Of a stretch of DNA of 20,373 nucleotides, positions 6,977 to 13,947 are shown one piece after another. A model generated the notes under the pieces. The model worked only from the letters and a program-made list of their open reading frames with translations. It was not told the DNA's origin and ran no database searches. This DNA is from Acholeplasmatales bacterium (GTDB taxonomy: Bacteria; Bacillota_I; Bacilli_A; Acholeplasmatales; Anaeroplasmataceae), in assembly GCA_900770055.1 (NCBI GenBank), contig CAAGJD010000006.1, positions 1 to 20,373 of the forward strand, written 5' to 3'. The stretch's first letter is position 1, and every line of letters starts with the position of its first letter. Position numbers and translations under genes: made by a program.

Positions 6977-7020
6977 TTAAAAGAAAAAACAATTAGATTA
7001 TTTTCATTTTCTAATTGTTT
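6977..7020 (-). terminator. Intrinsic terminator of the 7694/7035 gene pair
   Basis: On the minus strand an 11-bp perfect stem (7010-7020 with 6987-6997) with a 12-base loop is followed by TTTTTTCTTTT. It lies 15 bases after the stop of the 7035 gene. Confidence 0.85.
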
Positions 7021-7034
7021 CAATTGTATATATA

Positions 7035-7691
7035 TTATTGATTATTATTGTCTTTGACTATTATTTCTTTGAATTCTAAATCTTTAAATAAATTTGCATG
7101 TATTGTCAAATTATCATCATTTGGCTCTAAATAATTCATACATACATATCTATCATTATCCTGTTTAACTAATGCTGTATAATAAACATTTTTTCCTTGA
7201 AATGAAAAATCTGGAATTTTTCTAATTGATGCTTCATCTATTTCTAAAAATATTTCTATACCAATAAGCTTCTCACAATCATCAAGCTTAGAATTTGGTT
7301 CTCCTATATCATTAGGATCTTCCTTAAAATAATTTTCAACATTTTCTACTAAAACAACCTTATATGCATATTTACCATCAATTTTTAAATAGCTTTTACC
7401 ATAAGTTTTATTGCGATTTTCATAGCCCTTTTTTTTCAATGTAGTTTCAATATTACTTTCGTAAAGATATTCCTTAGCAATGTAATTTTGAGCCTTTTGT
7501 TTAGGCTTAAAGGATTTGAATGATGCTGCCTGAACTAAAAATGTTATCGCTAAAAATGAAATAGCTATTCCTATAATGATAATAGTATTTAATGCACCAT
7601 CAGTATTTGGACATAAAAATATTAAACCTATAACAATAACAAATAATACAGCAACTATTATCCATAAAGTTCTAGCTTTTATATTTTTCAA
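7035..7691 (-). CDS. Membrane-anchored protein of unknown function, second gene of a pair
   Basis: I do not recognise this family. The 218-residue protein has two N-terminal membrane helices (about residues 9-28 and 34-54) and a soluble, probably alpha/beta domain of about 160 residues. Its C-terminal motif, NLFKDLEFKEIIVKD, resembles the end of the upstream partner protein. The start is a TTG at 7691: AGAGGG seven bases before it lies inside the last codons of the upstream gene, whose TAA is only two bases away, so translation is coupled. A strong terminator follows. With two helices close to the N-terminus, the soluble domain most likely faces the cytoplasm. No catalytic motif is visible. 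Confidence 0.75.
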   Translation of the reverse strand: MKNIKARTLWIIVAVLFVIVIGLIFLCPNTDGALNTIIIIGIAISFLAITFLVQAASFKSFKPKQKAQNYIAKEYLYESNIETTLKKKGYENRNKTYGKSYLKIDGKYAYKVVLVENVENYFKEDPNDIGEPNSKLDDCEKLIGIEIFLEIDEASIRKIPDFSFQGKNVYYTALVKQDNDRYVCMNYLEPNDDNLTIHANLFKDLEFKEIIVKDNNNQ

Positions 7692-7693
7692 GG

Positions 7694-8230
7694 TTAATCC
7701 CTCTTTTCATCGATAAATGCTAAATCAAAATATAAATCTTCACAGAAATGATCATACAATTTATAAAACTTAGGAACAGGCTTATAAAAATCCATTTGAA
7801 TATCAACAGGATTATATACTACAGCTTGTTGAAAATTATGCTTATCTGATTCATAAAATTTTTTACACATCGCAATTGTATTATCATTTTTATGTTGGAA
7901 TAAAACAAATACAATAGTGTTTGTTGTTTTTTCTATTTCTTTTTCTCTTAGCATTGGTTCTAAATCTATAAACGTATGTTTTGTTATGTCAAAGCCATCT
8001 TCATTATTGACTAAAACATTAACAAATGTTGTATTTTTATAAATTCTTGCATAAATTTCAACATTTTCATTATTAAAAATTTCTTTTTCACCTGCATATA
8101 TTAATGCATATCTAAAATTATGAAAAGGTTTAGAATTATAATGACCTAATGTTCCTGGAGCATTCTTACTTTTTTCCGCTTTTGGAAAAAATATTCGATA
8201 AACCTTAATAAATTTTTCTTTGAATCCCAT
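7694..8230 (-). CDS. Soluble protein of unknown function, first gene of a pair
   Basis: A 178-residue protein with no signal peptide or membrane helix and no motif I can name. It starts with a basic segment (MGFKEKFIKVYRIFFPK) that could bind membrane or nucleic acid, continues with alternating strands and helices, and ends with a motif, HFCEDLYFDLAFIDE, that resembles the C-terminus of the protein encoded by the next gene. The two may be distant paralogues or share a small C-terminal domain. AAAGGA about ten bases before the ATG at 8230 supports the start. It has an extended -10 promoter, and its last codons carry the ribosome site of the next gene. Confidence 0.75.
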   Translation of the reverse strand: MGFKEKFIKVYRIFFPKAEKSKNAPGTLGHYNSKPFHNFRYALIYAGEKEIFNNENVEIYARIYKNTTFVNVLVNNEDGFDITKHTFIDLEPMLREKEIEKTTNTIVFVLFQHKNDNTIAMCKKFYESDKHNFQQAVVYNPVDIQMDFYKPVPKFYKLYDHFCEDLYFDLAFIDEKRD

Positions 8231-8261
8231 ATTTTTGAATCCTTTCTAACTTTACTTTAAA

Positions 8262-8288
8262 ATTATATCACATTTTTTATTATTTCAA
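8262..8288 (-). promoter_or_regulatory. Promoter of the 7694/7035 pair
   Basis: TATAAT (8262-8267) is preceded by TGA, an extended -10, with TTGAAA (8283-8288) 15 bases upstream. The short spacing is offset by the extended -10. The leader would be about 25 bases. Confidence 0.6.
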
Positions 8289-8340
8289 AGTTTTTTCTAT
8301 TATACTATGAAATTAACGAATAATTATGGGATTAATTATA

Positions 8341-8368
8341 TTGAAATATTTTTATTAAAATATATAAT
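8341..8368 (+). promoter_or_regulatory. Promoter of the S66 peptidase gene
   Basis: TTGAAA (8341-8346) and TATAAT (8363-8368) are separated by 16 bases. The predicted start near 8375 falls at the ribosome site GAAGGG (8375-8380), giving an unusually short leader of about 15 bases. Confidence 0.7.
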
Positions 8369-8389
8369 AATTTTGAAGGGATTGATTCT

Positions 8390-9373
8390 ATGAAACCAAA
8401 ATTTATCGAAAATAATGAAATATATTTAGTAGCACCATCATTTGGATGTACTACAAGTCCATATAAAGAAAGATTAGAAAAATCTATTGAAGTATTAAAG
8501 AATATGAAAATAAAGGTAATTGAAGGCTTTAATATATATACATCTTTAGGAAAAGCTTCTAGTAATACACCAAAACTTAGAGCGAAAGAAATTCATGATG
8601 CATTTTTATCTACTGCTGATGTAATTTGGTCTGTTGGCGGTGGTGAAGTTATGGTTGAAATATTAGAATATATTGATTTTGAATTAATAAAAAATAATCC
8701 AAAATGGTTTGTTGGCTTTAGTGATAACACTAATTTAACTTATACTATCACAACTATTTGTGATATTGAAACCATATACGGAATTAATGCTCCAAACATC
8801 CATTTAATGAATTATGATTCTTTAGATACTTGGGAAATGCTACATGGTAAAAATGAATTTTTAAGCTATGGAAAGTGGCAGCTTAATGAAAATAAAGAAA
8901 ATCCATTAGGTGGCTATAATTTAGATCAAAAATCTAATTTATTTGCAATAAACTATAAAGAACCTATTACAGGAAGATTAATAGGTGGATGTATTGATTG
9001 CTTATCTATAATTTGTGGAACTAAATATGATAATACAATTAATTATTGTGAAAACCATAAAGAAGAAGGAATTATTTTCTTTTTAGAGGCGTGTGATTTA
9101 TCTTCAATTGGATTAAGAAGAGTATTATTTCAATTAAAAGCTGCTGGATGGTTTAAATATACAAAAGCATTTATATTTGGCAGAAGCTATCGTTATAATA
9201 ATGACGATTTTGGAATTACAATGAGGGAAGCTATTATTGACATATTAGGTGACCTAAATGTAACAATAATTATGGATGCTGATTTAGGACATTTAGGACC
9301 TTCAATGCCCATAAGATGTGGTGCCTTAGCAGAAGTTAGAGTATTAAAGAAAAAAATAAAAATTTCATATTAA
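8390..9373 (+). CDS. S66 family serine peptidase (LD-carboxypeptidase / MccF-like)
   Basis: 327 residues, the usual family length, without signal peptide, so cytoplasmic. The catalytic triad is visible: Ser111 in GFSDNT, Glu233 in FLEACD, and His301 in DLGHLGPSMPIRCGA; the SVGGGE turn (81-86) precedes the nucleophile as expected. S66 enzymes either trim the terminal D-residue from murein tetrapeptides during wall recycling (LdcA) or cleave peptide-nucleotide antibiotics such as microcin C (MccF). The FLEACD form and the IRCGA ending look more MccF-like, but I cannot decide the substrate. GAAGGG nine bases before the ATG fixes the start. The acyltransferase gene follows 74 bases later with no clear terminator between, so co-transcription is possible. 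Confidence 0.88.
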   Translation: MKPKFIENNEIYLVAPSFGCTTSPYKERLEKSIEVLKNMKIKVIEGFNIYTSLGKASSNTPKLRAKEIHDAFLSTADVIWSVGGGEVMVEILEYIDFELIKNNPKWFVGFSDNTNLTYTITTICDIETIYGINAPNIHLMNYDSLDTWEMLHGKNEFLSYGKWQLNENKENPLGGYNLDQKSNLFAINYKEPITGRLIGGCIDCLSIICGTKYDNTINYCENHKEEGIIFFLEACDLSSIGLRRVLFQLKAAGWFKYTKAFIFGRSYRYNNDDFGITMREAIIDILGDLNVTIIMDADLGHLGPSMPIRCGALAEVRVLKKKIKISY

Positions 9374-9447
9374 TACCAAAAAAATTCTTTTCATGTTCGT
9401 TTAACAAACAAATATGTTTATAAGTAAATTATGAAAGAAGGAGTTAT

Positions 9448-10482
9448 ATGGAAAGAGAATATCAATATGATAATATAAAATTCTTTTTAATATTTTTAGT
9501 GGTTTTTGGACATTTGCTGGAATATATATCCGGAAGTATATGTAACAATATTTACCGAATTATATATACTTTCCATATGCCTGTGTTTATTTTTATTACT
9601 GGTTATTTTGCTAAATTTAATAAGAAAAAAATAATTTTTCAATTATTTATTCCTTATTTATTATTACAAACTTTTTACATAATATATGATTGTAAATATA
9701 TATCACATACAAATATCTCTTTTCAATTTGTTACACCATATTGGATTTTGTGGTTTTTACTTACATTAATCTATTATTATTTACTTATTCCGCTAATTGA
9801 TACAGATAAAACAATAAATAAAATATTATTTATTTTAGGTAGTATTGTTATTTCATTATTCGCAAGTGCAACAAAAAATATCGGATATTATGCTTCATTA
9901 CATAGATTCTTTACATTTTTACCATATTTTGTTTTAGGATATTATTTTAAAAAATCAAAATTAAAAGAATATTTTAACAATAATAAAATAAGATGGATTA
10001 TAGGCATATTAGCTACTTTATTTGTATTATTAGGTTCTTTATATATTATTTTTAATACTAAATATACAAAATATGTCTTATATGGATCATTTTCATATAA
10101 TGATGCTTATTATAATATGGGAATGAAAGCATTTATTCTTATTTTAGGTTTTGCTTGGGTAATTTTCTTTATAACAATTTTTCCTAAAAAGAAACTACCA
10201 TTTATATCATATATAGGTACTAATACATTTTACATTTTTATATTACATGGCTTCATTATTAAATATTTAGGTGTAATACTTAAAATATTTATTTATAGCG
10301 AAGCTATTAACATTTTCTATGCTGCAGCAATAGCATTATTATTAATAATAGCTTTAGGAAATAAAATAATTAAAATCATTTGTAATTATTTACTTAATTA
10401 TGAATGGATATATAATTTAATAATTAAAATTAAAGATAAATTAAATACTCAGAAAAAACAAAATGGCTGTGAAAAAACCTAA
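9448..10482 (+). CDS. Acyltransferase 3 family membrane protein
   Basis: 344 residues that are almost entirely membrane helices, about ten. The N-terminus has the family signature: R3, YDNIKFFLIFLVVFGHLLE with the conserved His22 after the first helix, then the FHMPVFIFITGYF segment. These proteins move acetyl or other acyl groups onto sugars of exopolysaccharide, wall or teichoic polymers, with the catalytic His in the membrane; this one resembles the sugar O-acetyltransferase branch (fucose 4-O-acetylase-like). The substrate is unknown. AAGGAG (9438-9443) only four bases before the ATG gives a tight but usable ribosome site. The C-terminus is short, basic and cytoplasmic, and its last codons form one arm of the terminator shared with mnmE. 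Confidence 0.85.
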   Translation: MEREYQYDNIKFFLIFLVVFGHLLEYISGSICNNIYRIIYTFHMPVFIFITGYFAKFNKKKIIFQLFIPYLLLQTFYIIYDCKYISHTNISFQFVTPYWILWFLLTLIYYYLLIPLIDTDKTINKILFILGSIVISLFASATKNIGYYASLHRFFTFLPYFVLGYYFKKSKLKEYFNNNKIRWIIGILATLFVLLGSLYIIFNTKYTKYVLYGSFSYNDAYYNMGMKAFILILGFAWVIFFITIFPKKKLPFISYIGTNTFYIFILHGFIIKYLGVILKIFIYSEAINIFYAAAIALLLIIALGNKIIKIICNYLLNYEWIYNLIIKIKDKLNTQKKQNGCEKT

Positions 10483-10507
10483 TACATAGTTAGGCAATTT
10501 CACAGCC
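10465..10507. terminator. Bidirectional terminator between acyltransferase and mnmE
   Basis: GGCTGTGAAA (10465-10474) pairs perfectly with TTTCACAGCC (10498-10507), with an inner CCTAA/TTAGG stem (10478-10482 / 10490-10494). In the plus direction TATATTATTT follows; in the minus direction ATTTTGTTTTTT follows. It spans the acyltransferase stop codon and ends five bases before the mnmE stop, so it serves both convergent genes. Confidence 0.8.
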
Positions 10508-10511
10508 TATA

Positions 10512-11852
10512 TTATTTACCTAAACAAAATTTTGTAAATAATGCTGTTATTAATTCCTCAGGATTTGCTTCTCCTGTTATTTGACCTAAATAATCAAAGG
10601 CATTTTTTAAGTCAATTTCAATTAAATCAACATCTAATTGCATATTTATTGCATTCATAGAAGACATTAAAGAATTATATGCTTTATTCATTAAATCAAC
10701 CTGTCTATTATTATTTAAATAATTACCATTTAATGAATCAAAGGTGTCTATGTTTGTAATTTCTAATATTTTTTTAGATAATTCTTCTAAACCATCTTTA
10801 TTCATTGCTGAAATATAAATAGCATCTTCTATTTGCCATTTAGGATTTAAATCTATTTTATTAGCAATAATTATTCTTTTTTTATTTTTTGTTAGTTCTA
10901 GTAATTCATTATCCTCTTCTGTAAGATTACTTGAAGAATCTAAAACTAATAACACTAAATCTGCATCATTTATTGCTTGATGACTTCTTTTAATACCAAT
11001 AGCTTCTACATAATCTTCGCTTTGTCTAATACCTGCAGTATCAATTAAATGAAGCGTAACATTACCTAACGTTAAAGTACCCTCTATCATATCTCTTGTT
11101 GTACCAGCAATTGAAGAAACTATAGCCTTATCTTCATCTAGTAGCATATTTAATAAACTACTTTTACCAACATTAGGTTTACCTACTATTGCAGTTTTAA
11201 TACCATGGATTGCAATAGTAGATATTTTAGAATTGTCTAATATTTTTTTCATGTCTATAAGCATTTCATTAACTACAGGAAGTAAGTATTCGTTAGTAAC
11301 AAATAATGCATCATCATATTCTGGGTAATCAATATTAACCTCAATTTTTGCAATAATATCTAATAGTTTTTCTCTGAATCTTTTTACTAAATTAAAGGTT
11401 GATTTTCTTAAAGAATTAGTTGAAGATTTTAAAGCTATTTCATTAGATGATGAAATTATATCCATAATGGATTCTGCTTGAGTTAAGTCAAGTCTTCCGT
11501 TTAAAAAGGCACGCTTTGAAAATTCACCTGGTTCTGCCATTCTAAACCCAGCCTTAAGACAAACTCTTAGAACCATATTAGTTACATATATTCCACCATG
11601 ACAATTGATTTCAACACAATTTTCACCATCAAAAGAATTTGGAGAAATAAAAATATTACATAGTACTTCATCAACTATTTCGTTCTCATTTAGTATATAG
11701 CCATAATGAATTGTATGTGATTTACATTTAGTTAAGTTTTTACCTTTAAATATACTGTTTACAAGCTCAATTGCGTTTGGTCCACTACATCTAATTATTG
11801 AAATAGCACCAACACCATAAGGAGTTGCGATAGCACAAATATTATCAGCCAT
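10512..11852 (-). CDS. mnmE: tRNA uridine-5-carboxymethylaminomethyl modification GTPase MnmE
   Basis: 446 residues from the ATG at 11852, close to the usual 450-460. The N-terminal folate-binding domain begins ICAIATPYGVGAISIIR; the helical domain contains GRLDLTQAESIMDII. The inserted G domain has GKPNVGKSS (224-232), the TTRD loop (251-254), DTAG (271-274) and NKID (331-334). The C-terminus is CLGK, carrying the conserved catalytic Cys. With MnmG it makes the cmnm5 modification on U34 of several tRNAs. The chosen start has AAGGTGG seven bases before it; an in-frame ATG at 11870 lies at the predicted transcription start and has no ribosome site. mnmG is not in the window, so the usual mnmE-mnmG pair is split or lies outside. 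Confidence 0.96.
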   Translation of the reverse strand: MADNICAIATPYGVGAISIIRCSGPNAIELVNSIFKGKNLTKCKSHTIHYGYILNENEIVDEVLCNIFISPNSFDGENCVEINCHGGIYVTNMVLRVCLKAGFRMAEPGEFSKRAFLNGRLDLTQAESIMDIISSSNEIALKSSTNSLRKSTFNLVKRFREKLLDIIAKIEVNIDYPEYDDALFVTNEYLLPVVNEMLIDMKKILDNSKISTIAIHGIKTAIVGKPNVGKSSLLNMLLDEDKAIVSSIAGTTRDMIEGTLTLGNVTLHLIDTAGIRQSEDYVEAIGIKRSHQAINDADLVLLVLDSSSNLTEEDNELLELTKNKKRIIIANKIDLNPKWQIEDAIYISAMNKDGLEELSKKILEITNIDTFDSLNGNYLNNNRQVDLMNKAYNSLMSSMNAINMQLDVDLIEIDLKNAFDYLGQITGEANPEELITALFTKFCLGK

Positions 11853-11874
11853 ATCTTCACCACCTTGCATGACT

Positions 11875-11903
11875 ATTATACAAAATGTTGGTTACTTTTT
11901 CAA
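11875..11903 (-). promoter_or_regulatory. Promoter of mnmE
   Basis: TTGAAA (11898-11903) and TATAAT (11875-11880) with an ideal 17-base spacer. It lies directly against the stop codon of the upstream surface-protein gene and predicts a start near 11868, a leader of about 16 bases. Confidence 0.8.
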
Positions 11904-13586
11904 TTAATGTCTTTTCTTATATACTAAAACACCTAAAATTGTTATACCTGCTAATAATGATAAAGAAGCTACTCCAATAATTATTGTTACTGGATTAAAA
12001 TTACTATTTGAAATAATTGGTTGTTCTACAGGTGTTTCTTGCAAAACAGATATTTTTGCTTCCATAACTGTTCCATCTTCAAAAAATAAATATAGGTCAT
12101 ACGTTCCGCTTGGATTATCTTCATTAAAATAATCTGATTCTAACTTTACTATTTCTGAAAAATTAAGTATAGATTCTTCTAAATATAATGATAACTCTGA
12201 TCTTGAAAATGTAGTGTTTGGTGGCACTATTATTTCATAACCACTTAAGCTAATTTCTGGATAATCATCATCAATAACATGAATTGAAACCGTTGCTTCT
12301 ACAGAATTATCATTATTATCTTTTACAATTAATTTCATTCGATAGCTTCCATACTTATTATAATTATTTTCATAATCATCTAAATCTAATACTGTTATAT
12401 TACTATTATCAATATTACCATCTAAATCATCAATTGCGGTAATTAAGCCTTTTATTTCATCCTCTGTTAATTTATTATACGGATATGTTACAAAATAATC
12501 ATTTTGTTTAATAACTACGGGTGGTAAATCGTCAATTACATTTATATAAAATTTATATTCTTTTTTATTATCCCATGAATCAATCGCACACATATATGCT
12601 TCATATAATCCTGGAGTTGTCGCTGCATTTTCAAAATATTCATCAGCTTTCATATAAGTTCTAGCTACTTCACTATCATCTTCAATAATGGCCAGATTAA
12701 TAAAATCTTCTTCCGATAATAAATCGTAATATTTTACAGTCATATTAGGAATATAAACATTTGGAAGCATATCATCAACAACCATAACATATACCCATTG
12801 AAATGATATATTACCATAAGAATCTATTGCTGTTATTCTAAATTTGTATTTTCCAGCAGGAATCATAAAATTATCATCCAAAACATAAGTATTACAATCT
12901 ATTACATAATTATCAATAACTCCATCTGTCTGATCATTGATAGTAATTACTCTTTTTATTTGTTCAAAAAATAAAGGAGTATCTGTTCCTGTAAAAATGT
13001 AAACATCCTTATTTAAATATTTTTCATTTTGTTTATATATTATAGAATAAATTGATGAAAAACCAATATTTTTTATTGATGTTTCTAAAGCCTCATTTAG
13101 TGATCCTGCTGAATATGTAATTGATTTTTCTTTTTCTAAAGTGAAATCTATTGTATATTCACCATATATATCACAAAGATCAATTTCTTCTAATGTTACA
13201 AACACAGGTTTATCATTTACTATGTTAAATTCATAAAATATAGTATTTTTCAAACTTACCTTATAATTAGTTAGCTTATTATTAGAAAAAAGCATAATAG
13301 CTTGAATTACATAACTATTATTTCCTAATATTATATTATCAGTCATAGTTATTGTATTGTTGCTTACTTGACTTTCTAATAACAAGGTATTTATATAGAA
13401 GTTTGAAGCTAATAATTTATCTTTGTCATCTATTCCTTTTATAGCATTAAAGCTTTCATTTTCTTCAATGCTTTTCGCAGATAAATTATTTGAAATTTCT
13501 CCAATTGATATCGCGTCAGTTTTAACGCTAAAAAATAGGCTAAAAGCCAAAACAAATAGTACAATTATTTTTTTCATTTTGATCAC
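11904..13586 (-). CDS. Membrane-anchored surface protein with Ig-like repeats
   Basis: About 560 residues. A signal peptide (MKKIIVLFVLAFSLFFS, cleavage probably after KTDA) leads into a segment of some 200 residues that I do not recognise. Three to four tandem beta-sandwich repeats follow, three of them closing with a VVDD/VIDD motif before a new strand, as in HYR/DUF5011-like Ig domains of surface proteins. A single helix (about residues 530-555) and a KKRH tail anchor it; there is no LPXTG motif. The protein should be outside the cell, tethered to the membrane, perhaps for adhesion. The start is uncertain: AAAGGA supports GTG at 13586 (or TTG at 13589), while the signal peptide reads best from ATG at 13577. 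It sits alone between mnmE and the tilS operon, each with its own signals. Confidence 0.75.
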   Translation of the reverse strand: MIKMKKIIVLFVLAFSLFFSVKTDAISIGEISNNLSAKSIEENESFNAIKGIDDKDKLLASNFYINTLLLESQVSNNTITMTDNIILGNNSYVIQAIMLFSNNKLTNYKVSLKNTIFYEFNIVNDKPVFVTLEEIDLCDIYGEYTIDFTLEKEKSITYSAGSLNEALETSIKNIGFSSIYSIIYKQNEKYLNKDVYIFTGTDTPLFFEQIKRVITINDQTDGVIDNYVIDCNTYVLDDNFMIPAGKYKFRITAIDSYGNISFQWVYVMVVDDMLPNVYIPNMTVKYYDLLSEEDFINLAIIEDDSEVARTYMKADEYFENAATTPGLYEAYMCAIDSWDNKKEYKFYINVIDDLPPVVIKQNDYFVTYPYNKLTEDEIKGLITAIDDLDGNIDNSNITVLDLDDYENNYNKYGSYRMKLIVKDNNDNSVEATVSIHVIDDDYPEISLSGYEIIVPPNTTFSRSELSLYLEESILNFSEIVKLESDYFNEDNPSGTYDLYLFFEDGTVMEAKISVLQETPVEQPIISNSNFNPVTIIIGVASLSLLAGITILGVLVYKKRH

Positions 13587-13641
13587 CAAAAATTATCCTT
13601 TCATATAATAATAGTCAAATTTTTTGATTTTCTTGAAAAAA

Positions 13642-13684
13642 ATTAAAAAAAAATAAAAATCTCCCATTTTATTTTTTGGGAGAT
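13642..13684 (-). terminator. Intrinsic terminator of the tilS-hpt-ftsH-rqcP operon
   Basis: On the minus strand ATCTCCCA and TGGGAGAT (13677-13684 / 13659-13666) form a perfect 8-bp stem with a ten-base A-rich loop, followed by a long T-rich tract (TTTTATTTTTTTTT). It lies six bases after the rqcP stop. Confidence 0.92.
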
Positions 13685-13689
13685 CGTTA

Positions 13690-13947
13690 TTAATTCTTGT
13701 TTGTTTCTGAAATAAATTCATACATTGATGTTGCATCAGCCTTTTTAGTCGTAGCTTCAAGTGATACAACCTTAACAGTGACTGATTTATTACCAAATTC
13801 AATGGTAATAATATCGCCTATTTTTAATACTTTAGCTGGTTTAGCTAACACACCATTTACTAAAATTCTTTCAGCTTCAGCTACTTCTTTAGCTAAGGTT
13901 CTTCTTTTTATTAATCTTGAAACCTTTAAAAATTTATCAAGTCTCAT
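13690..13947 (-). CDS. rqcP: S4-domain ribosome quality-control protein RqcP (YabO)
   Basis: 85 residues, the full length of Bacillus RqcP. It begins MRLDKFLKVSRLIKRRTLAKE, the S4 RNA-binding fold that recognises tRNA/rRNA, continues with ILVNG and AKPAKVLKIGDIITIEFG, and ends with the TTKKADATSMYEFI segment typical of this family. RqcP binds stalled 50S subunits carrying peptidyl-tRNA and helps RqcH add alanine tails that mark the nascent chain for degradation. The start ATG directly abuts the ftsH stop (TAAATG), and the nearest purine-rich site (GAGGA) is about 14 bases back, so translation is probably coupled to ftsH. It is the last gene of the operon. It is distinguished from Hsp15 by length and by the C-terminal motif. 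Confidence 0.9.
   Translation of the reverse strand: MRLDKFLKVSRLIKRRTLAKEVAEAERILVNGVLAKPAKVLKIGDIITIEFGNKSVTVKVVSLEATTKKADATSMYEFISETNKN

Noticed and set aside
8390..11852. A defence island formed by the S66 peptidase, acyltransferase and MnmE
   Set aside because: MnmE is a housekeeping gene on the opposite strand with its own promoter and terminator, and no defence-specific domain is present.
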